Of a stretch of 25,012 nt of DNA, positions 1-10,344 are shown piece after piece (position 1 is the first letter of the stretch; every line of letters begins with the position of its first letter). The notes beneath the pieces were generated by a model. That model had not been told where the DNA came from. It made no database searches and saw only the letters and a program-made list of their open reading frames with translations. This DNA comes from Trachelipus rathkii. Lineage: Eukaryota > Arthropoda > Malacostraca > Isopoda > Trachelipodidae. The position numbers and the translations under genes are program-made. The stretch lies in NCBI GenBank assembly GCA_015478945.1, contig JABUQX010078898.1:1-25012 (forward strand), given 5' to 3'.

Positions 1-716
1 TTTCCAATACGTTTGGCAAGACTAACAAGTTGAAGCCTCCATTCACTCGGCAAGACATTGCCAGAATTTATTGGTTGAGTTTATTGTCGATTTCAGCACC
101 AAAATCCATATATGTCAAAGTTAGCAAATTTTACCATTTTATGTCCCATCTATATACTTATAAATACATTGTGGATGCGATACTAATAACATCATATTTG
201 TTATTTTGCAAATTTAGTTTCAACTAATAGTACTCACACCAATAGTACTCGCACACAGGTATTCGTGAAACTTTCCTCTCAATATAATGCAAGGGAACAA
301 AGTAAGATATTTCTTCAATAATACCACGTTATCTGCATTCATAAAAGTACTCCTAGTCTTTCATTAAAAGATTTAAACTTGTAAAATAAATTCAAGATAA
401 AAACAACAATTTCTTCTTCTAGTCACTATCCAGAGTTATTAATTTTAATATATATTTTCCTATTCACATAACTAGTGAAAAGCTTAATAACAAACTTCTT
501 TCTCTATATAGCCTGTATAGCCTGAGTTTCTTTTATAGTAGCGCCTGTTTAATTTTCCAAAAACCTTATTAATATCTGGTGACATAACTGCTTTTAACAA
601 AATGCTTTGATAGCTTTAAGTTACGTTTATCACATCAACACCATTCAGATTCGCCTTAATAACTTTATTACTCTTTAAAAAGGTTTCATATTTACCTTTA
701 ACAACTATATGCTAGA
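1..716. other. AT-rich non-coding DNA, nothing recognised
   Basis: This stretch has no recognisable gene. A short open frame on the plus strand (30-227) begins with the residues KPPFTRQDIARIYW, which look less biased than the rest, but it soon turns into low-complexity Y/F/S/L codons and matches no family I know. It could be the tail of a decayed element that continues to the left of the window. No RNA gene, promoter or terminator is visible. Confidence 0.5.
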
Positions 717-729
717 TCTATATATATAC

Positions 730-762
<33 letters not shown>

Positions 763-768
763 ATATAA
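717..768. repeat. (TA)n microsatellite
   Basis: An almost pure run of TA dinucleotides with a few TTA and CTA interruptions. It is the first of many such tracts in the window. Confidence 0.9.
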
Positions 769-770
769 CA

Positions 771-1605
771 GTGGCCTACTTTGAAGGTTATAGTTCTCGA
801 TAAATTTTATGAATTAAAATTTTTACATATCATATCCGAATAAATAAATTGCAGAAGTAAATAATTTTATATAAATCTCGCCCTTTCAGAACACAATCTG
901 TAAGTTCATAGTTACAAAAATACTTGAAACATCAGAGAAAAAATGAACATTAGGAATTTCAGCTTATTTTTTGAAGAATATGTAAGCGCATCATCGGAAC
1001 TGGGTATTGAAAATTGCTGTACCAAGAATTAACAAATCCAAAAATACAGATCCAAATTCCTACTTCCGACCCCACAGACTTATAATCGCACATCCATTTT
1101 TATACCATTGATCATAAAATCAGCATTAGAGGAAGGTTTTTAAATTTTCCTTGCAATGTCATAATCCGAACGTGTAATGTTCATATACAGATAATAAAGT
1201 AATGCACATTATACAAGGAAATCGAAAGCCAAATTCAAATTAGTAAAAGCATATAATTTATGAGACAGTTAATAATACCATCACACACAGTCCCCTAAAA
1301 AACCAATAGATGGAACTAGTTCCCTGTTCCATTCACAATTCCATATTTACATCGTCGAAATACTAGCAATTACAGTGTTTAATCTTCAAGTACACTTCAA
1401 ATATTATAAGACTTCTGAAAACCACTTGAGAAATACATATCGAAGATGAAAGCGATGACTTGCCCTCTCCATCATAATCAAATATTAATTAAAAAATGAT
1501 AATGTTTTCTCGCACCTCGCCTCACTTTATATCAGAGGCCATACTTAACAATTTATGCCATTCACCATTGTGTGAACCGAATTTAATAATGTTGCCCATC
1601 CACTT
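771..1605. other. AT-rich spacer between TA tracts
   Basis: No coding frame or RNA gene is recognised. Unlike the next two inter-tract segments (2028-2545 and 2858-3727), its two ends do not pair as inverted repeats when compared by eye. A perfect 12-bp palindrome, GGAACTAGTTCC, occurs near 1312 and is not remarkable by itself. Confidence 0.5.
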
Positions 1606-1918
1606 TTAGTATATATAATACTATATATAATATATATACCCCTATATATATATATATTATATATATTACACACTTTACTAATACTATATATATATATATC
1701 ATATCTAACAATATACTATATACTATATATACTATATCCCATATATCCCTCTAAATACTAATATATACCTCTATATCCTTTATCATATTTATATAATATA
1801 TAAATATATAATATAAATATATATAGTATATATATATAATATAAGAATGGAATTTTGTTTGGCCCCCCCGAAAAAAAATTCTGAATACGCCACATTAATA
1901 TATACTATAATATATATA

Positions 1919-1963
<45 letters not shown>

Positions 1964-2027
1964 TATATATAGCTATAATTATATATATAATATATTTATA
2001 TATATATATATATATAATTATATATTT
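1606..2027. repeat. Decayed (TA)n tract with a small hairpin island
   Basis: Two TA-rich blocks (about 1606-1848 and 1896-2027) are separated by a short non-TA island at about 1849-1895. The island contains a run of C and a small imperfect hairpin in which GAATTTTGTTT pairs with AAAAAAAATTC around 1852-1884. The TA blocks are irregular, with frequent TAA and CTA interruptions. Confidence 0.8.
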
Positions 2028-2545
2028 ATGGCATAATTACTAACTGATCATTAAATTATTCGAAAAAATACACTTACAGAAAACAATTACATATTCGAAT
2101 CAGCGTATGAAGCTTATTACAGAATGTAAAAAAAAAATCTCGAAAGGTAGACCACTTACAGAAAAACAAATTACATATGTATCAGCTATAAAGCTTATTA
2201 TGGTGGGATAAGCGTGAAGTTCAGGAAACATACTTTCTATTGGGCTCACCATGCGGACACGAGGGGGGGACGGAATCCCCCCTCGTCCACCTAGAGCCGA
2301 GAGACCCCGACTCCTGTTATCTATGCGGTCTACGTAGGTATTCGTTAGTTTTTAATCATTAAAACACTACATAAATAAGCTATACCACTGGTCAAATATG
2401 TTATTGTTTTCGTAATGGCTCGATACTTCTCAGATTTTTTTTTTACATTCTGGTAATAATCTATATACGCTTATTCCAATAGTAATTGGTTTTCTGTAAG
2501 TTCATTACTTTCAGATACTTCTACAATCACGCGTAATTATGCTAT
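2028..2545. repeat. Large foldback (inverted-repeat) element A with GC-rich head
   Basis: The left arm starts near 2031 with GCATAATTAC and the right arm ends at 2542 with its reverse complement GTAATTATGC. Inward of these, the left words ACTTACAGAAAAC-AATTAC and CAGAATGTAAAAAAAAAATCT (about 2074-2140) recur in reverse complement at about 2440-2510, so the arms pair over roughly 200 bp with small indels. The centre is GC-rich and holds a tight hairpin in which CGAGGGGGG (2260-2268) pairs with CCCCCCTCG (2277-2285). TA tracts abut both ends. No transposase frame is present, so it resembles a non-autonomous foldback element or MITE. The family is not identified. Confidence 0.75.
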
Positions 2546-2550
2546 TAAAT

Positions 2551-2857
2551 AAGTTATATACTATATAGTAATATATAAATATAATATATATTATATATAA
2601 TCTATATATACATATATATATAATATATATATATATATTATATATATTATATAATATATAATATATATATATATATAATTATACTATATATATATACTAT
2701 ATCATATATATATATATAAATATATATATTATATTATAATATATAATTAATATATATAGTATATAGTATATATATAATATCAATTATATTATATATATAT
2801 ATAATATATATATATATAATACTATATATATAGTAGATAAATATATATTATATATAT
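2551..2857. repeat. (TA)n tract between the two foldback elements
   Basis: About 300 bp made almost entirely of A and T in TA, TAA and ATT words. It separates foldback A (2028-2545) from foldback B (2858-3727) and directly abuts both. Confidence 0.9.
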
Positions 2858-3727
2858 GAGTGAAGTTACCATAAGGAAGGAAAAACTATGGACTTTAGAG
2901 AAAAGTTTATTTAAAGAAAAGTGTCATAATTTATAATACTAATGAATTTTTGTGAGTTATTTTACATTTTTTTTATTTTTTTGTATAAATACTTCCAGAG
3001 ACGCATCTGCCGTCGTACTTTTAATCGTGCAACATTTTTAGATGTTTGCGAGTCTATATTTTATTATTTTTTTAAACTAATGGACCCAAGGTATACGCAC
3101 CGATGCAGGAGTGAGCGTCTCTCAGGCCTCCTGGAAACAGGTAGACTATTTCCCCCATCGAGGTCTCCGGAAACCCCGCTCTTTGGTATGGGGTCGCGGT
3201 CTCGCCCCTCCCCTACGGGGTATAAAAACGTCCCCCCCTCTTTCCGTCGCTCGAGCCCCTACTGGCCGTGTAAATATCATATAAAAGATTTTACGCGGCA
3301 AGTGGGGCTCGGAGCCAAGGAAAAGGGGGGGAAGTTTCCTACCGTAGGAGCGGCGGAGGAACCCCCGCGACACCCAAATACCAAAGAGCGGGCGGTTCGG
3401 AGACCCTCCCTGAGGGGATTATTACATACCTGGTTCCCCGGAAGGCCGAGAACCCCGACTCCTGCCATCGGTCGGTATACCCGTTCCAAAATAGGTTTAA
3501 AAAAAAATAAAAAAATAAATATAACTCGCAACATTAAAAATGTTGGCACGATCAAAAAGTACCACGACAAGCTGCCTCTGGAAAAGTAATTATATAAAAA
3601 TAAAATTTTTTTATTTTCTTTTAAATACACAACTGTCCACATCTCTATAGTTAATAGGATAACTTTCTTCTAAATAAACTTACTTCAAAAAGTCCATATA
3701 CCTTTAAAACTATTTTCAACTTCACTT
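2858..3727. repeat. Large foldback (inverted-repeat) element B, about 870 bp
   Basis: The left end, GAGTGAAGTT (2858-2867), pairs with the right end, AACTTCACTT (3718-3727). Going inward, further paired blocks include TATGGACTTT with its complement near 3690, a stretch ending in CTTCCAGAG near 2993-3001 with its complement near 3577-3585, CGCTCTTTGGTAT (3178-3190) with its complement near 3380-3390, and CCGTGTAAA (3268-3276) with TTTTACGCGG (3289-3298) at the loop. The arms are about 420 bp each, with many small indels. The core (about 3090-3480) is far more GC-rich than anything else nearby. Long open frames cross it on both strands (for example 2942-3589 plus and 3277-3642 minus), but these are by-products of the palindrome and resemble no protein. 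TA tracts abut both ends. Confidence 0.85.
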
Positions 3728-3920
3728 ATATATATATATATCGTATATAATATAAATAATAATAATATATATATACTATATATATATATAAAATATATTA
3801 AAATATATATATATAATATATATATATAGATATATATATAATTATATATTAATAATATTAATATAATTTACTATTATAATATATAATATATATACATATA
3901 TATATATACTCATACATATA
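3728..3920. repeat. (TA)n tract
   Basis: A TA-rich block immediately right of foldback B, of the same irregular texture as the tract on its left side. Confidence 0.85.
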
Positions 3921-4584
3921 TTTAATTACTATTTCTTGTGACTGTGAAGCTCTATTACTACTATAAAGTGTTCTTTCCTAATTTTATGTTTAATAACTAA
4001 CGAAACTTGTTAAATATAAATTAATACGAACACAGCAATACGTTATAGTAAGGAATAAGGGCAAAATCTTATTAAAACAAAAAATGTTCGATCCATGCCA
4101 ATCGATATGCTATGGAAGTGGATCTGACTAACAGACATGATCCTAAATTTGTTTGCAGTTAAAGGTTATATATAATTATGTAAGAGTTTCTTGTAAAAAT
4201 AAAAATAATCTAATTTACTATATATAAGTATACATTATATATCAAGATGGGCAAAAATATTCATGAAAAATGGATAAAAAATTTGGTTAACTTGAGGGAA
4301 AAGTTTAATTATAAGCTAAAAATTAAATTTCAAAATTATAAATTTGTCCAAAATATATTACAATGATCCACTCTGAATTTTTCTGTAATATAATTAAATT
4401 AGTCGTGATTGAAAAATAATTGGAGCAATTTTCTGATTACCCAACCGTTTAATATCTGGATTCAACAATACGAGTTGCTGATTTTGAGCGGATGAGCAGT
4501 ATATTAGATGAAAGTTTTAATTTTATGTCTTCTCCGCTATTCTGAACCATTTCAAAAAGTAAAAAATATCTCAGTGTAGATTTC

Positions 4585-4585
<1 letters not shown>
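3921..4585. other. AT-rich spacer, nothing recognised
   Basis: No frame, RNA gene or repeat family is recognised here. It ends where the (TTA)n tract at 4588 starts. Confidence 0.5.
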
Positions 4586-4587
<2 letters not shown>

Positions 4588-4619
<32 letters not shown>

Positions 4620-4622
4620 ATA
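4588..4622. repeat. (TTA)n trinucleotide microsatellite
   Basis: About eleven near-perfect TTA units. It sits directly 5' of the dispersed repeat copy at 4625-5060, just as another ATT-rich block sits 5' of the second copy near 10200-10325. Confidence 0.9.
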
Positions 4623-4624
4623 TT

Positions 4625-5060
4625 TCCAACATCTTAATTTTTAAACCTCCTGGGTTTTTGCCCTTAATAGAGGAGGCAAGCCTCTCCAGAAAGAGTTTTC
4701 CACAAAGAATCAAACCATTAACTTTCGGCACAAGACCTTATGCTTTTCACATAAGCTTTTAATAAGCTCGAAAGTTGACTGGAGTGAGCGGAATTTTTGT
4801 TAAAAATTATTTTATTTATCCAATTTTCCCTTTTTGCGACAATTAAGACAATAGTGCGCGTGTGTGAGTGTGTGTGTGTTGGTGTGTGTGTGTTGTGGTG
4901 TTTGGTGTGTTGTGTGTGGTGTGTGTGTTGTGTGTGTGTTGTTGTTGTGGTGCGAGGAGGCTATGAATACTAAAGTAGTGATTGGTAAAGACTTTTCATC
5001 GCTTAGATCTAGCTGATTACTACCGCATGCATCTTAAAAATGTATGATAGCTGTGAATTG
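4625..5060 (+). repeat. Dispersed repeat family, copy 1
   Basis: This segment shares an ordered set of words with 10345-10770 in the same orientation: CCTCTCCAG, then TTTTCACATAAG, then TAAGCTCGAAAGTTGACTGG-AGTGAGCGG (copy 2 reads AAGCTCGGAAGTTGGACTGG), then an AT-rich part, a GT-rich microsatellite, GAGGAGG-CTAT-GAATA and AGTGAT-GGTAAA. The shared order over about 400 bp supports common descent. The strand given only marks the direction in which these words are read. There is no coding frame and the family is unidentified. Confidence 0.7.
4857..4950. repeat. (GT)n microsatellite, irregular
   Basis: A GT-rich run with TTG and GGT interruptions, lying inside the dispersed repeat. Copy 2 has a shorter and more decayed GT-rich part at the equivalent place (about 10577-10650). 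Confidence 0.85.
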
Positions 5061-5121
5061 CAGCAAAACCATTCTTGCATTCAAAAGGTAGGCTCCGGCT
5101 TTTACCTCACAAAGTAGCTAA

Positions 5122-5333
5122 TTATATATATATATTATATATAAGTATATATATATATATATTATATATAATATATATATATTATAATATTATATTTATA
5201 TATAATATATAGTATATATATAATATAGTTATATAATATATTTATATATATATATATTATTGTATATATATATATAATATACTAATCATATAATATATAT
5301 ATATATATTACTTATATATATATATATTATCTA
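5122..5333. repeat. (TA)n tract
   Basis: Irregular TA-rich block with TAA and TTATAA interruptions. Confidence 0.85.
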
Positions 5334-5368
5334 CTCGAGTTACCGCTTTTTCAATTGCAACCCTTACA

Positions 5369-5671
5369 TTGAAGACCAATAATTACTATGAAAGTGATAT
5401 TTCATTTCTCATTACATTGCACGAGATTGGACGATATTTTTTAGTTAGTTCGCAGGATGAGGAAAGTGATCAGGTAATGCAACACCTTCATGCCTCTGAG
5501 CTGAATAGGAGCAGACTGTGCAAAGCAAATTATAATCTACGCTATCTTCAAAATATTCTGGCAACTGCATTCCATTCTATTCCTGCTCGCTCCAAGCTGA
5601 GAATGTCCATTATTATTAGACCGTCTCAATATTCACCAGTGAAGGGAGTGAGTCTTACACAGCCTACTTAA
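5369..5671 (+). CDS. Doubtful 100-codon open frame
   Basis: The frame is open for 100 codons and has fairly balanced composition for this window, including the stretch SSQDEESDQVMQHLHASELN around residues 27-46. It starts at TTG rather than ATG if taken at full length, has no recognised domain, signal peptide or membrane segment, and is flanked by a TA tract and an ATT tract. It may be a fragment of an unknown mobile element or chance. I do not recognise a family. Confidence 0.15.
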   Translation: MKTNNYYESDISFLITLHEIGRYFLVSSQDEESDQVMQHLHASELNRSRLCKANYNLRYLQNILATAFHSIPARSKLRMSIIIRPSQYSPVKGVSLTQPT

Positions 5672-5733
5672 CTTATCTGCAAATATATTCCTTATAACTG
5701 TATAACTATTTTCTTCTTTTCGTCGTGCAGAGA

Positions 5734-5965
5734 AACCTTATTATTATGTATTATCTATTATTATTATTATTATTATATTAAAATTATTATTCTTGTTAAT
5801 AAATTTAATCAATTAAATTATTACTTAAAAATCATTATTTCTAAATTATAATACTGACTATTATCTTATTATTATTATATTATTATTATTAGTATTATTA
5901 TGTATTATTAATTAATGTATTATTATTTTATCTTATTTATTATTCTATTATTATTTATTATTATT
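5734..5965. repeat. (TTA)n/(ATT)n-rich low-complexity block
   Basis: Interrupted TTA and ATT trinucleotide repeats extend for about 230 bp. No dispersed-repeat copy follows this one, unlike the tracts at 4588 and 10205. Confidence 0.8.
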
Positions 5966-6403
5966 ATACTTCCTTTCAATGATTAATATTAACAATTTTT
6001 AACTTCTCTCTTTAGTTATTAACCTAGCTAACATAACTTTTACTTAGATGCAATATTTATTCAATACAAAAGAAGTAAAAGATTGTCCAACCAAATTTAT
6101 TATACTATAACTGAATGAATAAGTAACGTCAGTTAATAGTATTAAATTCATTGCTAATGCATGCAAAGTCTGGATTGAATATCAATATATACATAGCGTA
6201 TGTCACCCTCACAGTGACAGGATCTATGTAAGAATTTTCTCTGTTAATCAAGCTCTTTGTACAAGACAACTATACTAATAAAAGTGACAAAGCTTGACAG
6301 ATCAAACCTTTCCTTGTAGTGCTCAAAGCTTCTGAAATGGGGATACCAACATGACTGTCTTTATGCTTGAAAATAGTGGATATAGGCAGACCTAATTTCA
6401 GCG
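5966..6403. other. AT-rich spacer, nothing recognised
   Basis: No gene or repeat family is recognised. A short hairpin, GTCACCCTCACAGTGAC, lies near 6201 and is too small to interpret. Confidence 0.5.
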
Positions 6404-6472
<69 letters not shown>

Positions 6473-6536
6473 ATATTATATTATATATATATTATACATA
6501 TAATACTATATTATATATAGTATATATTATATATAG

Positions 6537-6571
<35 letters not shown>

Positions 6572-6625
6572 TTATATATATATATAAATATAATATATAT
6601 AATATATATATACATAATATTTAAA
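6404..6625. repeat. (TA)n tract
   Basis: A TA-rich block. An open frame crossing it (6367-6624) encodes almost only Tyr and Ile and is an artefact of the repeat. Confidence 0.9.
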
Positions 6626-7000
6626 AAATATAAAAATTGAAAAGTGCAACGTTTTCAGAATGTGAATTACCTTAAAGTCTATATGAATAGCGGGAAAAAA
6701 TTAAATTAAAATAATCAAATATTAAGAAGGGGTCCGCCCCACACAGACCATAAAACTTTCAAGAATGTTTCATAAAGAGTACTCCTCTGATTAGATGTAG
6801 TGTTAAAACAACCACACTTCTCAAAATTCATTATGAGCCTTAATATGATGAACAATTGGTTTTTCCCATTGTAATATAGAACAATATAGATTATAAGCAT
6901 TCAAACCATCAATCTTAAGTTTTCAACTTCCTCCTTTACACTCCTTCCATATTTATTCCCACCCCCCCTCCCAAAACTTTTAAAGTGAAAGACTGTGACC
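6626..7000. other. Spacer with short C-rich words, nothing recognised
   Basis: It contains a small GC-rich hairpin, GGGGTCCGCCCC, near 6729 and a C-rich run near 6960. A 61-codon minus-strand frame (6715-6900) has no recognised family. No RNA gene is seen. Confidence 0.45.
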
Positions 7001-7770
7001 CTATCACATTGGTTGAACAAAAACAAAGTTGAATTATACCATCATAACTTCTAGAAAACTATTGAGATAATCTTAGTCCAAACTAATTTTTTCTAGATTC
7101 TTTAAAGTGTTCACTTTATAGTTTTTTAAAGACAATTTGGATACCCTTCTACGGGAAAAACTTTACACTTAACTAATATTGTTTTTAGATTACTGACAAT
7201 ATTTTTTTTTGGGCTTCTAAATTATTTGAATATCCCATTCCACAATGCAAAATTTATACTGAATTCGCATTTTTGAGATTCTTCAGTGTTCATTTTATGA
7301 TGTGAAGGCTCATAATTTGGGTGTTCTACTGTGTTGAATAAATTTTATATTGAACTTACTTTCCTTAGACTATTAAAGTGTTCATTTTATGATCTAAAGG
7401 CTCATAATTTAGGGTTTTATTGTGTTGTAACAAATTTTTTAGTATTGTAAAAATTTATTTGTTTTAGATTATAGGTGTTCATTTTTTAATGATTAATACC
7501 TGATAGATAAGGTAGAGGACGTGTTGAACAAATTCTTATATTGAACCCACTTTCCTTAGATTATTTTACATGTGTGGTCAAAAAACCTTTCCACTCTATA
7601 GGAGGGGGGGTGTTCTATTCTGCAGAACAAACTTTAGACCGAACTTTTTTTATTCTTTCGATTTTCTATTTGTTTTCTTTTTATGATTTTTAATGGGCTG
7701 GCGCATTGTGGGCGTTCTAATGTCGATCTATGTTTTGGCACGTAAAAACTTTTAGCAATTTTTCTCTTAG
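7000..7770. repeat. Decayed tandem array, unit about 92-97 bp
   Basis: The word TGTTCATTTT recurs at 7287, 7379 and 7476, giving spacings of 92 and 97 bp. Each is followed by related text: GGCTCATAATTT-GGGTTTT or its variants, then TGTTGAA-CAAATT, TATATTGAAC and TTTCCTTAGATTATT. More diverged units can be recognised to the left (TGTTCACTTTATAG near 7107, with a TTTTTAGATT near 7182) and to the right (TGTTTTCTTTTTATGATTTT near 7671). About six to seven units are suggested. A minus-strand frame at 7634-7843 reads into the array and is probably not a gene. Confidence 0.65.
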
Positions 7771-9525
7771 AACAGCATAAACGTACTTTTCGCTTATCTT
7801 TAATATGGTAACTTAGACGGTGTAGGCGGGATATCGCGTTCATCCTGCACCATTCTTTCTCTAGGCAACATCCGCATGAATTTTTTGCGGATATGCGATA
7901 GTATATTTCTCCGCAATATTTTGTACATCAACAATGACATAACTTGTTAGTATACACTCTGCCTGTGTTATTATTACAGTGCTAGGACGTGGAACAAATT
8001 AAAATGCACACCCGCACCAAACCATCTTTCCCAAGACCTCTGCCTCATTAATGAATGAGATTATTAGCAAATGGAATTTATAGTCCTTTATTTGCACTAG
8101 TATTTAGAATTTATTAAAATATGGATGTAGATTGTGCTTTAGAAGTAGCATCAATTTATGCATGGCTACTTTTTCATGCTGAGAGGTCTAGGTATCTACA
8201 TTAATCATTACATTTAGACCAAACATATTTATAGCTAAAATATTCACTCTCACTCATGGAATTCAATCTAGTTGAGGGACAGGTTACAAGTAGTATTTTA
8301 TATCTTTTGCAAAGTTATTCAGTCCATATATAAGCGTGATTAACATTTTGCTTAACTTTCTCAATCCTAAAGCATGATAGGATTAATACATTTTGGTATC
8401 CTAGTCCCGTTATTTTCTTTTGTGCAGATAGATTTTTTCATATCATTTTGACACATATATTCATCTTTTAGGTTAATGCGTTATAGTTTCTTCATCAACT
8501 ATCTGGATTGTAGAAAATTCTTCAGCAAGTGGGAGTTCATAGTTTATACTGAATTTACTTTTTCTAAAGGGAATGTGTGTATGAAAGAGGTATTACTGTA
8601 GTATTACCAGTATTTTTCTCATCTATATAAATAGTGGTTGTTCCGTAGATGTATAATAGAGTAAATAGATGTTACGGATTTGGAAAGTTTTTGCATAACG
8701 GAAAGGCAAGGACTAAAAAGGATTTATGAGCAGATTATAGAAACTATGCTGCCAATAGATAGATAGTATTTATTGGGATATTGATTATACACAAGGAAAT
8801 AAGACTGCATTTAAAAATTAGACTGTGTGAGATTATTCATGAATGTATTTAGATAGGTTGGGTGAGGATCAGGTTATAAGGATAGAGAAGTAGTTAAAAT
8901 TTGAAAGTACATACGAGTCTCTAAGTTAGAACCTTAATTATAGTGTTGTAGATATTTCTTTTTATCTTTCTTAGCATCTCTCGTTGTGTTAATCTAATCT
9001 ATACTTCATATCTTTTATAATTTCACCGTATTCTTTAAATCAACTTAATTAAACATAGGATACAATTGACATTTTATTGAAAATGTTTAAAATGTGTTTC
9101 ATTTGCGTTGAGATTAATGGTATTCCATCGGAGGCAGAATGGGCTGGTTTTTTTTTTGGTAATTTCTTCCAAATCGTTTCATATGAGCTTTAATGCAGTG
9201 TGAGTATTATGTCATTTTCCCATTTTAGTAAGTAATGCTAGACTTGGAATACGTAATTACTGGCGTACCAAAGCAAAGAAGTTATTACTGTCAAGCACTA
9301 CAATTATCTCTCTCACTTTTCCTATTCTACACTGAAATCGTTTCAGCGAGTTGCGATAACATAAGTAAGTTGGTTAATTCATATTGAGATTTAGTATGGA
9401 CAACAGTATCTGTTTTCTCATATAGAATTTGACCATATACAAGCCCATTTTCATTTTCCATTTTCATATTACATTCTTTAGTATTTTTTTATTATAAAAT
9501 TCTTTTTTCAATCTCGGGAAAAAAA
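7771..9525. other. Long AT-rich spacer without recognised genes
   Basis: I find no convincing frame on either strand and no RNA gene. A short hairpin, ATCCGCA paired with TGCGGAT, lies at 7869-7891, and GCAACATCCGCA around it recurs at the segment beginning near 9536. The rest looks like ordinary intergenic or intronic DNA. Confidence 0.5.
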
Positions 9526-9529
9526 ATAG

Positions 9530-9612
9530 TTCGCGCAACATCCGCAATCAACATCTCGGATGCGGATCTTTAATAATGTGCTGATGCTCCGCGGATGCTG
9601 ATGTTACATGCA
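9530..9612. repeat. Short ATCCGC/GCGGAT-rich repeat cluster
   Basis: Within about 80 bp the words CATCCGCA, GGATGCGGAT, GATGCTCCGCGGATGCTGAT and ACATGCATC follow one another, making an imperfect, partly self-complementary cluster. The related word AACATCCGCA also occurs at 7867. It looks like a decayed minisatellite. Confidence 0.5.
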
Positions 9613-10200
9613 TCACTAGTATAAATCCGATTTGATGCTGTTCTAACATAGAAAGTATTAACATTCATAATATATATAAAGGTATACATATATTTATAAC
9701 AATTACTTTACAATAAATTAATAAAGATTAAATAGGTGCAAAGATTAGTTTATATAACTAATTAATATTTAGATAGTAATACCATGATAATAATAATAGT
9801 GATTAAATAAATAATATATTATAATAAATTATGGTATAAAATGGCCTTCAATTGCATAACGAGAATTTTTCCGCTCAGTTTCGGAACACTTTAATTTTCA
9901 TTTTCACCTTTAAATTTTTGTCTATGCCATGGTAAAAATTTCTGGGAATGGAAAATTTAATAATGAATATCAACTCTCTTTTTTTATATTACATAAACGG
10001 ACTACTAATACTACTACATTATAATCATCATAAGCAACAAAATTGCCATCATATCTTATGACACTGGTATTTTAGTATAACTACTTTAACTAATAATATA
10101 AAATTATAAATTGATTGATTAATTTAATGTAAAAAAGTGCGATTTTATGTATTAATATTGATATTTAAAAGGATAAAACTTAAACTTCCTTATGAAGTTT
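9613..10200. other. AT-rich spacer, nothing recognised
   Basis: Only AT-rich text with short ATA and TAA runs. No frame or RNA gene is recognised. Confidence 0.5.
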
Positions 10201-10204
10201 ATTT

Positions 10205-10325
10205 AGTATTGTATATTTTATTTTATTATATTGATTATTATATTATTATTTATTTATTATTATTATATATTATATATATTATTTTATTATTATAATTAAT
10301 TATATTATTATCTTATATTATTAAT
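10205..10325. repeat. ATT-rich low-complexity block
   Basis: Interrupted TTA and ATT repeats directly upstream of dispersed-repeat copy 2. This matches the arrangement at 4588-4622 and suggests that the trinucleotide tract belongs to the repeat unit. Confidence 0.75.
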
Positions 10326-10344
10326 AATTACTCACATCGTAATA

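Noticed and set aside
771..1605. A third TA-bounded foldback to the left of element A
   Set aside because: The two ends of this interval were compared and do not pair.
3095..3480. tRNA-like A and B boxes in the GC-rich core of foldback B
   Set aside because: TGGCAGGAGTCGGGG and GGTTCTCGGCC on the minus strand only loosely resemble the boxes, are too close together, and no cloverleaf could be drawn.
2942..3589. 215-codon open frame as a gene
   Set aside because: It runs through most of an inverted repeat, has no domain, is Arg/Pro-rich because of the GC-rich arms, and has a related antisense frame on the other arm. It is explained by the palindrome.
6367..6624. 85-codon open frame
   Set aside because: It is almost entirely Tyr and Ile from a TA microsatellite.
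7634..7843. 69-codon minus-strand basic protein
   Set aside because: It overlaps the edge of the 95-bp tandem array, has no recognised family, and its Lys/Arg content follows from the T-rich plus strand.
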